64,000 nt of DNA from assembly GCA_973895155.1 (NCBI GenBank), contig OZ316893.1, positions 18,848,001 through 18,912,000 on the forward strand. Reading direction: 5' to 3'. Shown one piece after another: positions 22,196-33,770 of this stretch (within the stretch, counting starts at the first letter, position 1; each line of letters starts with the position of its first letter). Made by a program: the position numbers and the translations under genes. Below the pieces are notes generated by a model, which saw only the letters and a program-made list of their open reading frames with translations, had not been told where the DNA came from and did not search any database. The DNA comes from Marsupella aquatica (Eukaryota; Marchantiophyta).

Positions 22196-25100
22196 ACCCC
22201 ACCCTTTGGTGCTTCCCCATAGCTTGCTGAGGCTATACATCAACATGGGCATGAAATTGTGTCTGAGTCCACTGATTCAAGTGCATATGACTCCTACAAC
22301 AATGACGATCTTGAGGTAGAGAGCATCTCAAGCGATGTTGATGCTGAGATAGAAGAAATGGATGAACATGAGCCCCCACAAGTGGAGTTGGAGGATGAAG
22401 AAGCCACTATGGTGTTTCTTGATACATACTACCCGAGATACTACCCTCCCCAAAATGTAAATGAGCTTGGACCATTTGAGAATGGGAATGCATACGAGAA
22501 ATGGTGGTGCCAAATTGAGAAGGAGGCACGACAACCTCTGTACGAAGGGGCAGAAACTTCTTGGTTGTCCTACATTTTTCTCCTCTTCAATTTGCAAACT
22601 CAGCATGATGTGCCAAATATATTCATGCACAAGCTATTTAGCCTGTTATCAAGGAAGATACTCCCCAAAGACAACAATGCACCACCTACAGGGGTGGACG
22701 CTTGTTCTATATTGTCTACCATTGGAATGGACTATCAAACCATTCATGTTTGCCCCAACAATTGTGTCTTGTACCGTGGGAAGTATAGACATTGATAAGA
22801 TGTCCACCTCATGTGTAATTACAACCTCATGCGCTTATGGAGGGAGTTTTGGCTGAGTACGAGGATTTGGGTGCACTCATCCTAAAGGCCATTTTGCTAT
22901 GGACTATGCACGATTTCCCAGGTATTGCATGCTCATTTAGTGAATTCAAGGTGCAGATCATTTCATGCCATTTATACTTAAATTTGTTCAGAGGATAATC
23001 CATACTCATAAACCAGTGCATTTGTGGGTGGCCTAATTTTCTCCATTATACAGGGTATGGTTACATATCTGGTCTTCAAACGAAAGGGTACCGGGCTTGT
23101 CCCCTTTGTGGAGATGAATTGCAATCCAAATGGAGCTCAGATCACCGCAAATGTGTTTACATGGGCCATGCCAAGTACCTGCCCCTTCATCATCCATGGC
23201 GTTCAGATCCATAGCTAAATGGTGGTAATGACCACATAAACACAGTTCCAATGCCACATCAAAACGGGCATTGAAAGGATGTAGAGTATTGGTTGCAAAC
23301 ATGAGACTGGATGTGAAGTGGTACAATACCAGCTGATAGGTCGGGCATGACCCGTTGTTCGGTTTTATTTGACCTTCCATATTGGAAGGTACATGTAGCC
23401 TTTAATTATGCCAATATATGTCGTTGGTAATTCACACTATAGTTTTTAAATTCCAAATGCAAGATTTCAAATGTATAACTTGTGCACCTTGCCATGCCAT
23501 ACGTTTCACATGATCTTCTAATTTGGCATTTGCTTGATCCCATGCACATTGAAGGGAATATCGCTAAATCAATTGTTTGTCACATATATAGTATGTGAGC
23601 GAGAAGGTTCTCCCAAAGATGAGTGGGGATGTCGACGGGCTTATGAAGCATTTGGTGTACACTATTACACCTGGGTCTAAAGTAGGCCCATTGGAACTGA
23701 CTTTATTCAACTAGCCCCTTGGGTCATGACAGTTTCAGAGCGACGATAGTTCATGAAGAGAGTTCATGAGATGCGAATGCCAACAGGATATGGCTCCAAT
23801 TTTAGGAAAGCGTTTAACACACGAGGGACAAAGTGGTCTGTGTCCCTAAAGACGTATGATTATCACAAGCTCCTACGTACACGATGTCTTCCCCATAGCT
23901 CTGCATGGGATGACCAGCAAAGCATTGCGCACAACGATTAGTTCTCTTTCTTCAATACTGATTTAAAACCTCTTTTACCTCTTGGGCATATTCATCCCAC
24001 CTCAACACTATTTTATGGGACTGTAGGATATCCATTGCTTGTGCTAATGATAGATCATGATTGTTTGTCATTTTTGTATAGGTGGATATGCTCCAAGGAG
24101 GTGAATGTGAGGAAAATTCCAGTGATGAAGATCAAAGCTACAGAGGTGCTATGTATGTTGGAGAAGGCACTTCCACCCTCCTTCTTTGATATTCAAATCC
24201 ATTTATGGGTACACTTGGTGGAAGAGGTTGAAATTTGTGGCCCAATGCATTCCCGATGGATGTACTGGTTGGAGAGGTACATGGGCACATTGAAGAACTT
24301 GGTCAGTCAACTGGCTCATCCAGAGGGGAGTATGGCAAAAGGATATTTGCATTATGAGGCTATGTTTTATTGCTCCCACATTTTGCAGCAATTGGACATA
24401 GAAACACCAACAGCTTGGATGGATCCGGATGTTGAGGATATTTGTGAGATAGAGGAGGTACTACTTGGTGCAGGGGAAAAGTTGCAAAATGACAAATGTG
24501 GAGTTTGAGCAGATCCATACCTTCATTCTCCATAACTCCAAGGCTCTTTCACCTTGGTTAGCTTACTACAATGAAGAGAAGGCCTCGTGGAGGCCAAGGG
24601 CAACTTGGGTTTTCCCCAAATTCCAGAAGGTGATATGCACCGGCTGATGTATTCCAAGTCATAGTTAGACTCAAAGTGAAAGTGAAAGTTTATGTGGTCT
24701 TTAGACTGACTTCCAAACTTTTCCTATGTTACAAGTACATGCAAACCAAGGTGGATTTGCTTGCTCAACTCCATGCAGATGGGAAGGATATCAGTTTTGT
24801 CCCAGGATCGATGGTGATGTGCGGATTCTGGTCCGTGGGCCTTTGTATGAGTACAAAAGCCACTCCAAATGTGGGCCCAAGGTTGGTATTTTGCGTGAAG
24901 TCTCTAGATGACAAGAAGAAGAGGACATCTGATGTTGGTATTAGTTTAGAGTTCATGATCGACTGCATGGCAAAGTAGTGCTCATGATCAGCATCTAGAG
25001 GATGCCACACTCCCATACTTTGGAAACATTCGGAAAATTCTCAATTTTGATTTCAAGTATACACAAACAATATTTTTGTGTGAATGGTATAGGGTAAGTG

Positions 25101-25467
25101 CAAACTAATACATTCAGAAAATCTCATTTTAAGTATGCATTTACAAACATATATAAAGGCACATATACTCACTTGACTTCCTGATTGCCCCTGACAGGTT
25201 CAAGCTGTAGGAGATCATGCAACACTAGCACATGATGAATGTGGACTTCTAAGGGTAGATACAAGAAGTGTGCTAGGTTTTGATAGGGGTTTTAATGAGC
25301 CATGTGTATATCCATCACAGGTGGAACAAGTATTTTTTTTAAGAATCTAGTTATGGCAAATTGGAGCTTTGTAATTTGTCATGTTCCTAGGGGCCGTAGA
25401 GGTTTTGACAAATTGGGGACTATTAACAGGCAGGACATTCATGCCTCTGATGATGAGGCAGAGTAGA
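22196..25467 (+). pseudogene. tnp2 transposase core with DUF4218/DUF4216-like C-terminus
   Basis: The first exon begins after a splice acceptor (TTTTTGCATAG) near 22194. It carries an acidic region, then PLYEGAETSWLSYIFLLFNL and IGMDYQTIHVCPNNCVLYRG (22530-22790), the classic tnp2 start. GYGYISGLQTKGYRACPLCG and KCVYMGHAKYLPLHHPW follow at 23055-23205. Next are TGYGSNFRKAFN and KTYDYHKLL (23770-23880), then ALPPSFFDIQIHLWVHLVEE and SRWMYWLERYMGTLKN (24165-24300, DUF4218). The C-terminal EPCVYPSQVEQVFFL and ANWSFVICHVPRGRR (25300-25410) look like DUF4216. The product would cut and paste a CACTA-type element. Stops, frameshifts and a missing central block show it is inactive. Confidence 0.8.
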
Positions 25468-26219
25468 CTTTAAGATGGAATCCATGGGCATGAATAGAGT
25501 TTATTTGAACTTTGGGAAGCAACTATAGGCCAGGCATGTGAATCACTCTATACGTTGTTGTGAAGTTTGTGGGCAATGTTGGGAAAGTCCGGACTTTTGT
25601 CTGTCAAAAGAACAATGCGCGTACAATGTGCTAATAAAACACTACAATCATTACCCAAAAACGCTCAATTGTCATGGGAACAACCAATGGAATCGGGGAT
25701 GAAATGTGGTATATGTCGACTCCCCAAAGTTTCTAATCCTGAATGCTTGAAACTCAGTTTTTTGGCGCAAATCACCCGAACATTACAATCTATACTAAAA
25801 TTAGGCCTAGGAACTATATTAAGGTCCATCTTCTTGTTTAGAATCACAATACAGGCTTTCAAAACATAGAAAATTCACCTACGGTTAACAACTTTCTTTG
25901 AATTATATCATGCAAGCCAAGTACTTACTATCCTATCACCCCTCAAAGGTTCAAGTCAAAATTCTATCTCTATCAATAGTTACAAAGAGAAATGTTGGAC
26001 CTATCTAGATTGCAGGCTATGAGGACCCTTCCATTGTAACCATATTATATATCTTACATAAAGATAGATATACCCAAAGAGCATAGGTTCAGTAATGGGC
26101 TTTGAGCTCCACAAAAGGTGTTGACTGCAAAATCGTTTTTGGGCAAGTACTCCACAAAATGTGCTAGTGTTCCACCTTTTATGGTGAGTAGTGAGGCATG
26201 GAATGAGGCTTTTATAGTG
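25468..26219. other. Unassigned repeat-derived sequence
   Basis: No domain recognised. The right part (about 26000-26219) probably belongs to the 3' end of gypsy III. No LTR could be defined. Confidence 0.3.
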
Positions 26220-27325
26220 GCAGGTGTGGTTTAAAGAGTTTAACTTTTTTTCCGGCAATGGGAACTCTCAAGTCTACACCATCTAGCTCTTGAAGTGAAT
26301 ATATATGTAGCATTATCATGTACCTTTCTCACCACATAAGGGCCAAACCACCTCTTTGATAACTTTCTGGTGGCACTATGCTAGTTGTCTAGGCTACTAT
26401 CATAGACTAGTACCCAATCATCTTCTTAAATAGGCCTTGGTCTGAGCCTATGCCTCCTATAAAACCTTTCCTTATTCCCTAGCCTTGCCTCCCGTAGTTT
26501 TTTGAGTGCTACCTCAATATCCTCAGAGCGTCGCTCAAGCTATCGGATCCTCAATGTCAATAAGTCGTCCCTACTAAGACCATCTTCCCATGGTAACACA
26601 CTCCATGTAGGAATTGTCTCCTCCACTAGCATGATCAGCTTTTGTCCAAACATAAGTTCTGCTGACATAAAACCTATTTACCGAGCTATGTGTGGTTCGA
26701 TCTACCCACAACGCAAATGACAATATCTTTGGCTACACATGTATGCTACCATTACAAGCTTTTACCAAAGCCATAATGATAGGAGAATGTCTTCGCTCAC
26801 GCTTACCATTCCCTTCTGGATTACAGGCAGTTGTCAAGGCAAGCTTTATCCCTAACCTTTCAAAAAACTGTCGAGCCTCTTGTGAATCAAGTTCTCCTCT
26901 ATCAGCTGTAATCTTCCCTATGCATCCATAGCGACAAATCACATCTTCAAGTAAAAAATGACATAAATTTTTTGTGCTCTTGGTCCTAAGTGCCCTTCCC
27001 TCAACTTGATTGGTTAGGTCTCCCCTTGCTAAAATCACATACCTCATTTGTGAGATCCCAAGAGGTAGAGTTACCAAATCAACAACCCATTTGTAATGCA
27101 TGGCTAAAGGGTAGGTGGGATGTAGTCCATCTCAATGCCGAATGTTTGAGTAAACTTGACAAGTTTCACAAGTACTCACAAATTGGACTACATCCTTGTA
27201 CATACCTGTCCACCAATGTTTTTCCTTTAGTTTGACAAAAGTTGCCCAAACTTCTCTATGTCCTGCCCATAAGCTTTCATGAAACTCCTTCATCAGCTTT
27301 TGTTGTGTCTCTGTATCTATGACAG
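26220..27325 (-). pseudogene. Gypsy III integrase
   Basis: HHCC zinc-binding domain at about 27300-27140 (FHESLWAGHREVWATF...WWTGMYKDVVQFVSTCETC). The catalytic core follows at 27090-26740: HYKWVVDLVTLPLG (first Asp), KITADRGELDSQEARQFFER (second Asp) and the CNPEGNGKRER block (Glu). The C-terminal SH3-like part (KLSKRWFGPYVVRKVHDNAT) lies near 26380-26300. It would insert the cDNA into host DNA. Stops after the core make it inactive. Y was inserted just upstream, with GACAG duplicated at 27321-27325 and 29816-29820. Confidence 0.85.
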
Positions 27326-29815
27326 GCCCCAAACCCAGTAGTAACTTAGTGATAACTTATAATTGCGTATATAGGTAGAAAGACAAGTAGGTGTAGTAAA
27401 AATGTTTGGATTTTCAAATTTTTTATTTTTGTTAGTTCTAATAAATGGATGCGACAACCGGAGGCCGAAGTTGAGAGGGGTGTCGGGCGGTGATGGATGA
27501 CAAGGGAACCATTGAGGGGGTACAAGGAGGCCACAAGGCAGCCCAAGGACTTGGCGCCAAGGTGTGGGCATCTTGGAGGGGTGGGGGCTGGTCGGAGGCT
27601 CCACGTAAGGCGCAAAACGGGAAGAATAACCAAAATATAGAAAACGTTGAAACTTAAAATAGACTTTTCTGCGCTAGTACTATTCCAAACATGGTCATGT
27701 TTGGATTCATTTTGAAGCCCTCAATGAGCCCCATGCGAAACTGAGGTTCTCTAGTTGATTTTAGGTCTATATCAAACAGTGACATCTTGAGGGACCTCAA
27801 TGCACGTAAAACTGCAAAATAGGCAATCTTGGAGTAGTGATGGTGGGAGGGCCCTTAGAAGGAAGGGGTTCCCACACTTGTGTTCCCCTTCACCCTTTGT
27901 GTGGTCCTCACATGTTTTTTTGCTCTCTTTCCCTTCCCCACCGTAGAAGGGCCACCATAGAAGGGGCCCTCACACTTTCTTCCTTCCCTTTTTCTTTATT
28001 CTCACTTGTGGGGTTTCCATCCATACCTAAACCCTAAACCCTTTCCCTCTTGTGCTTGCTTTCAACGTGTGTACGGACCCTGGTTGTACGAACATCAGAT
28101 TTTCAACCATCTCAAAATCAGGAGTCTACGGGCTTGTTGGAAAGAGCTCGCCGAGCTGAATCCAATGATGTGTCACATGACCGGAGCTAAGACGGGGGAG
28201 ATACAACAGATCATGTTTTTTTTTAGTATACGAGAGTTTTGAGGCTGTACGGATGTCCGTACGGTAGGAGGTCCCGACTTTGCAATAGAAGGAGGAGGTA
28301 GCAGCATATAAGGGGAAACCGTGATATGTATTTTTCAAAGCCAGGGCCCCCTGGTGTTGTACAGACAAAACGGCGGGAGACGATGCCCCTTGAAAACTTA
28401 AACGATCATATCTTGGCCGTTTGACCTCCATTTTGTGCACCATTTACGGAGCCGTGATCAAGAAGAGGAGGGCTCTTCAGATCTGTTTCGACAATTATAG
28501 GGGCCCCCTCCTTTTATAACAGACCGGTGGTGGCGATCAGGAGGATTGAGGCTGTCAAGCCAGGGCACCGTGAGTGAGAAGGAGAAGAGTAAGATGTTGG
28601 AGAAACAGTTGCAGGAGACTCGTAAGTCATCACGGGAAACCCAAGCTGGTCACGGTGTCACCGTATCAACTAGTCACGGTGCCAACATTTCATCACCCTC
28701 ATCATTACCAGCGGAGGCTCCATCGAGTCACGAAATCACGGTGCCAGGGATGCCACCTCGATCCGTAAACCCGGGGACTCCTTTGGCTACTGGCCAGGTC
28801 TTACCTTTGCAGTTGCAGGGAGGTGAAGAGGCTGCTTTATGGAAGGACACTATTAGCCAAGGTTATGTGAAGGCTTGGCAAGCCTTGGCTGCATTGAGGA
28901 GGCGGAGCACTTCCGGTCGGACTCCCCCGGTACGGCAGGTAGGAGTGATGCCTCCCCTTCTGGGGAAAGCGGTGGAGGTGAGGATTCCAGGGGTGGAGCC
29001 CTGGTTCAGTAAGTGAGTCAGGTGAAGACTAGTGTAGGGCCTTGCTTTCCATGCACTATGGATTGGATGTTAGTACCAACGAAGGCACCGTTGATACCGT
29101 AGTGGGCTAGGGTTTTTCACAGCGTGTGTGTGCCACGCTTTAGGTTAGTTTATCTCTTTGATAATTTTGGCGGCGCCGCTAGGGTTGTCGCCGTTGTTGC
29201 CACTCCGTGAGGGGTGCTTTGGTGTTTTTTTTAGTATTTAGGGGGGAGCCCCGTTGTGAGAAAGGGGGGGGAACTCAGTCTAGTGTTGGTGTTAGGGAAG
29301 TTAGCTCATAGCCAAAAGGGGAATTCAAGCCAGAGTAGTGAGGTAGAGGTGTAGCGCTTGCCCGAGTGAGGCAGGAGTTGGACAAACGGCAGGAGGCCGG
29401 GTTGTCCTTGCAATGTGTTACCACTTTTTGCCAAAAGATATGGATTTGGTTTGATTCCTCAAGTTTTGGTGTGGCGTTATCTTTTTTGGTTCACGATTGT
29501 GTTCTTTCCCCAAGAAGTGTCTAAGGAATCCTTGCACGGTTTGGTCAACCATGTGAGTAGGAGGGGTGGTGATAGCACTCCACCAACGACCAGTAGGAGT
29601 GTGTGTGTGGCGTAGTCCATGGGACTTGATCAAAAGCAGAGGGACTAGTCGGTAGACTTGATCAAAAATTACATTTCCGGGAGCGGAAATAAACATACTC
29701 ATCCTACATGCAATAGAATCCTAATAGTGTCCCTCCACGTTCCCGTCATACGATAACAAACGATTTTAGTAGGAGTAAATACGTAATTGTTGTGTAAATC
29801 GTTTGATAACCAGGT
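27326..29815. mobile_element. Insertion Y, 2.49 kb, 5-6 bp target duplication, unknown class
   Basis: Flanked by GACAG (TGACAG if the shared T is counted) at 27321-27325 and 29816-29820. Removing it restores the gypsy III linker frame, so the boundaries are sound. No long terminal inverted repeats, no LTR pair and no TG/CA ends are visible: it starts GCCCCAAACC and ends ATAACCAGGT. A GC-rich right half carries an unrecognised open frame at 28546-29016. It may be a degraded or non-autonomous LTR element. Confidence 0.6.
28546..29016 (+). CDS. Unrecognised open frame inside insertion Y
   Basis: About 156 codons. The N-terminal part is charged (KEKSKMLEKQLQETRKSS, coil-like), the middle is Ser/Pro/Thr-rich with two similar stretches around TVSTSHGA, and the C-terminus contains a WKDTISQGYVKAWQALAALR helix. 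It could be a gag-like or captured fragment. No domain is recognised, so coding status is uncertain. Confidence 0.3.
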   Translation: MRLSSQGTVSEKEKSKMLEKQLQETRKSSRETQAGHGVTVSTSHGANISSPSSLPAEAPSSHEITVPGMPPRSVNPGTPLATGQVLPLQLQGGEEAALWKDTISQGYVKAWQALAALRRRSTSGRTPPVRQVGVMPPLLGKAVEVRIPGVEPWFSK

Positions 29816-29908
29816 GACAGTATCACCAACTACTCGTAGTGGAACCCCCTTGACCTTCTTTGGTTGCTTCCAAAGAACTCCATCCCTAAAAAAGTATCCA
29901 TAGGCCTT

Positions 29909-31389
29909 AGTCGCAGAACTTGACTACCTTAACACTTAGCTCCGGCGTTGCTGACTCCGATGCCGAGCTCCCTTATGGTCTAGGCACGGATAGGCCATCC
30001 GGGGAGGACTTAGCATGAGGAGACTTGTGGCAATGAGACATGGCACTGGCAAAGGCAAAGCGCCAAGCTGGTGACACACACTAAGGACTTAGGCTAGCTG
30101 GGAGCTAGTCGGGTCAAGGGGAAAAGGGGCCAGGCTCAAGGTCGACCGTCCAGACCCCAGACAGACTTTGAGTTCTAAGGGCTTGAGTGTGAGCTCCTCT
30201 TGGATCCAAGGCCAATGGAGTTGACGCCATGTGCAACGGACGCTTGGGGCGAGAGTTATGGCCCGATCCGGGTTTGGCCAATTGGGGACCCCAAGCGGCG
30301 ATGAGACCTGGGGGTCTAGGCATGAGCACTGGGTCGGCCCGATCACAACGGGCTAAGGCCCTCCGCTTGCGGACGCCTAACGAGAGAGTTATGGGCGTTG
30401 CCAGTTGATATATGACATGCCCAGTATGAGTGATAGGGTCCGGGTTGGGAGCCAAAAATTTAGAGACCAAAGCTGGTCCGGGGGTGGCAGGTCTCCAGAA
30501 GCATATATGAGGGGAGTGGTGTCTCCCTGGGGGCTAAGGGCGAGCCGAAGTCGTGAGCCGCGGGGGTCGCGACACTAAGGGAAAACACCAAAGAAAAATG
30601 ACGATATCCTCTCAACGGGAAGTCTGTTGGAGGCCTTCTTGGGTGCGTTGGAAAGCTCTCAAGGAGGGCTACCTCCTTTTGAGATCATCTTGGTCTGGGG
30701 GCGCCATAGGTGCTCAAAGTTTGTGGGTGTTATCTCATCCGCTTGCCAAATCCTTCCAAAATAGTAGCCAAACTGCGTTCAGTCTCCCAAGGGAGCTTGC
30801 GTTGGGGAGGCAAGGCCAAGTAGGCATGGAGGTTGAGGTCCATGGGTGCTTGGCCCCTAGACCATCAGTGGGGCAAACCGGGAGTTGGTTGCTAGAGTCG
30901 GGCTATTCTGGTCCCAACATGTTGGGATACGCTATGCTAATTGGGCCATGAGCATATCTTGGGGTCAGGGCGGTCAGTTGGTGATGGATAGGTACGAGGG
31001 GGGAACCCAGGCCGCGCCCAAGGAAGGAGTTGTTATGGACAAACAGTGGGCGTACGTGGGTTCTAGTTCCAGCTTATGGCGTTGGGAGGACCTATCGCTG
31101 ACCTACTTACCAATGTCTGTTGAACTTGAGTTAGGACGCTAGACTTGGAGAGATCTAGATCGTGAAGGGTTACTTATCGAGACGCTTGGTTTCTTGTGCA
31201 AACAATGAGGACCGTTAAGTAGCGATTGTGTTAGAGAGCAAGTGCGGCTTCGTATCGGAGGGGCCGCTGGTGGTGCAAGGGGCACTAGGTTGCTTGCTCG
31301 AGGTATTCCGTGGAGGCATTCGGGCACCAGGGGCATTTAGGCGTGGGTGTTGGGATTGGTGAGGGCGCTGGGTAGCAAGGTCCACCACT
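29909..31389 (+). mobile_element. Repeat X copy 1 (1.48 kb), 5-bp target duplication, inserted in gypsy III
   Basis: Flanked by a perfect GCCTT duplication (29904-29908 and 31390-31394). It shares its whole length with X2 at 58628-60392: the start (AGTCGCAGAACT here, AGTTATAGAACT in X2), the block ACACTTAGCTCCGGC, internal TCTCCAGAAGCATATATGAG, and the end GGTCCACCACT. Ends are AGT and ACT on the given strand. No coding capacity. The 5-bp duplication suggests LTR-type integration, so X may be a solo LTR with unusual ends. Confidence 0.75.
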
Positions 31390-31394
31390 GCCTT

Positions 31395-32860
31395 CCTCCT
31401 TATCTTCTTAAATTCTTTGTCAGACCAACCTTCAGATTTTTCCAATGTGCTAAGGTATTGCCCTATATCCACCCATTCACCATCATATAATTCTTCTAAG
31501 AATGACTCAATTGTGATTGTCAGATTGAACCCTTCTGATTTTGCTTGCGCATTGGAGAAGAACTTTGTACCCACATCTTCTTCTTCCTCCACCATCTCTT
31601 CTTCACGGTAGTATCTAGCTCTAGATAACATGTCAGTCACTTGATTGTTCTTCCCTAATATGTGTTGGAATTCCAGATCTAAAGTCTTGATGTAGGCAAT
31701 CCATTGGAGCATGGCAATGTCTGGTGTGGTACAATTAGCTATCATCCCAAGGAGGGGTAGACAATTGATTCCAACTACTATCGGTGCTCCAATGAGATCA
31801 TCTTTATCATATTTGAGTGAAGTTACTATGCCCCACAATTCTCTCTTCAATTGCGGGTAAGCCTGTTGGCAAGTGCTCAAGACTTTTTCCCCAAACCTTA
31901 TCACACATCAATTCCCCTCTTCATCATTCTGCCCAATTGCCCAACCAATCCCAATTAAATTGTATCTACTGTAACAATTACTCGTCGTCCACAATCATAA
32001 TCAACTCTCTTCAAAGCTATCATATCAGAAAGTGACTCTTTCAACTTCCTTACTGATATGGTATGCTCATCCTCCCAAGTAAACTTTTTTCCTTTCCTTA
32101 GAAGCCGATACAATGGATCCGCTATATGTGCAAAATGCGGGATCCAATGAACATAGAAGACACATGCTCCTAGGAATCTATGAACCTTGGTAGTCGTTTC
32201 ATATACCTCCTTCATTTTCTTGATTGCATCCACCTTTGTTGGTCACGGCTTCCTCCCCTATGGCCCACACAAATGTCCCACAATGAGAACCTCCTTTACC
32301 CCAAAACTTGATTTCACCCCAAACAGTGTCAAATCATGGACTTCTTCCAAGTTTGTCAAGATCTTATCATAGTCTGCAATGTGGTCAGCAACAAACTTTC
32401 TACACCCCTTTGAATTTTTTGCCTCATCCTTCTCCAGGACACTACAACCCTTAATTGGTATATCGTCAATGAACAACAATGTTGTTATTTTTGGAATGAA
32501 GTCTCTTAGTACCTTGTTCATCCCGCTCATCATATGTGCAACAAAAGTTGTTGCTCCCATCGGCAAGGTACACATTCGAAGCAATCCTAGTGGCGTCTTC
32601 ATTGCAGTTAAATCCCTGTTTTCAATAGCAAGCTGGAACTAGTCATATCCCAAGTACAAATTCCCCATAGAGTATATCGATCTCCCTGCAAATGCATCTA
32701 TGAACTCATCCACGAGAGAACCAATTTCTATATTTTGTATGGTCACCTTGTTGACAAGCTACATATCTTGAATGAATTGTAATGCTCTAGACTTCTTTGG
32801 CACTATAAACCACCTATTTGAGTATGGCTCAAACTTCACGCTTAGATTTCACCATAATGC
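31395..32860 (-). pseudogene. Gypsy III reverse transcriptase and RNase H
   Basis: RT blocks on the minus strand: NRWFIVPKKSRALQFIQDM (about 32820), MGNLYLGYD, LTAMKTPLGLLRMCTLPMGA (about 32600), the active site LLFIDDIPIKGC (about 32470) and GVKEVLIVGHLCGP (32290). RT connection and RNase H follow: VHRFLGACVFYVHWIPHFA (32200), FGEKVLSTCQQAYPQLKREL (31890), and IAYIKTLDLEFQHILGKNNQ (31700), which ends in the VTDMLSRARY block. An acidic linker (EEEEDVG) leads to the X1 insertion. Frame breaks near 31950 and 32250 and stops near 32640 and 32770 make it a pseudogene. Confidence 0.85.
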
Positions 32861-33302
32861 ACTTGATATTTGTATAACAGGGACAAAAACAATAGTTTTG
32901 CAGGTCACATTGGAAGGAATGACTTGCACACTGAGATGACACGTACTTAATAGTCTTTGTACAAACAAGGTGCCGTGGTGGCATCAAGCATCATGTCAAC
33001 CTGCAAGTAGCACCGTTTCAAGCTAGCAAGCCATTATAAATGGCTCTAGCTAGTATCCATGGGTGCGAGCACATTGCACTACAAACATGTCAAAGCATTT
33101 ATACCAAGCTACTTCAACCATTCATCAAGTCACTGCGCCATTTCAGCTCGCCTCTCTACCACTTCTCTACAAGTTTTTCTTCGCTCTAAACAAAACTTGG
33201 CAACCCCTCTTGAAATTTTGAACACATCTGAGCATTGTTGTAGCAAATTGACTTGCTGTTAGTAGTATCTTCCTCGCTTATTTGTGTCGCTACCGCGTTG
33301 CA

Positions 33303-33641
33303 ATGGCATCTCAAAAGAGTAGCAACAATCAACGCCTTGGGAAGGAGAAGGTGGAGAGTAGTGTTACTGCCTTGATGGAGGAGGCAAAGATTTTGAAGGA
33401 GGAAAAAATTTCAAAGGAGGCAAAGATTGCAAAGGAGGCAAAGATTGCAAAGGTTGTGCCTATTATTGTCACCCAGCTGCCCACCGTGGTGGGGAACTTC
33501 AGCAAAGCACCTCATACTCAAGCGCCCAAAGAAGTGCAAAGCAAGCGTTTACAAGTCAGGGTCCTCACTCCCAAAGAGAAGCACAAAATGGAGATGGAAC
33601 AGAAAGCCCAGGCCAAGAGGGAGTACAAAGCTTTGAACTGA
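33303..33641 (+). CDS. Small unrecognised Lys/Glu-rich open frame
   Basis: ATG at 33303; 112 codons to a TGA. The centre repeats EAKIAKEAKIAK and predicts a charged helix; the C-terminus is KHKMEMEQKAQAKREYKALN. After the TGA the same frame continues to about 33770 with NYWAQIEAYNDIC and an acidic SDDDTSSCDSD tail, so an original frame of about 155 codons may have been cut by one stop. It may be an accessory ORF of a transposon (TNPA-like or Myb-associated proteins have such coils). No domain is assignable. Confidence 0.35.
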   Translation: MASQKSSNNQRLGKEKVESSVTALMEEAKILKEEKISKEAKIAKEAKIAKVVPIIVTQLPTVVGNFSKAPHTQAPKEVQSKRLQVRVLTPKEKHKMEMEQKAQAKREYKALN

Positions 33642-33770
33642 CAACAGCAAAGTGATAACTACTGGGCACAGATTGAGGCATACAATGATATTTGCAATGC
33701 TCCATGGACCGGTTCTGACGATGACACTTCATCTTGTGATTCGGATGCTTGGAAAGCTGCATCCCCATGA

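Larger units (their letters stand above)
20740..25467 (+). mobile_element. Decayed tnp2-type (CACTA-like) DNA transposon with internal SET domain
   Basis: Plus-strand segments in order: a transposase-associated Cys-rich N-terminus (20761-21011), an unrecognised basic segment (21110-21526), a SET domain (about 21541-22100), and tnp2 transposase pieces (22196-25467) with introns and many stops. I could not find CACTA termini. The left end abuts the LINE tail, and the right end is not marked by a visible inverted repeat. It is unrelated in detail to the intact CACTA element at 45.4-55.4 kb but belongs to the same transposase superfamily. Confidence 0.7.
26220..33000 (-). mobile_element. Ty3/gypsy element of a second family (gypsy III), split by insertions Y and X1
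   Basis: Minus-strand order: RT (about 32860-31960), RNase H and linker (31904-31395), then X1 (29909-31389), then a short linker piece (29903-29816, reading GYFFRDGVLWKQPKKVKGVP), then Y (27326-29815), then integrase (27325-26220). Taking out X1 with one GCCTT and Y with one GACAG joins the protein frame across both sites. The family differs from gypsy I and II: the RT active site is FIDDIPIKGC. Gag, protease and LTRs were not found. Confidence 0.82.

Noticed and set aside
20700-25900. CACTA-type terminal inverted repeats for the tnp2/SET element
   Set aside because: Searched by eye for CACTA/TAGTG ends with a 3-bp duplication around the coding remnants; none convincing.
28025-28042. CCTAAACCCTAAACCC, telomere-like
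   Set aside because: Only about two plant telomere units; too short to call an interstitial telomeric repeat.
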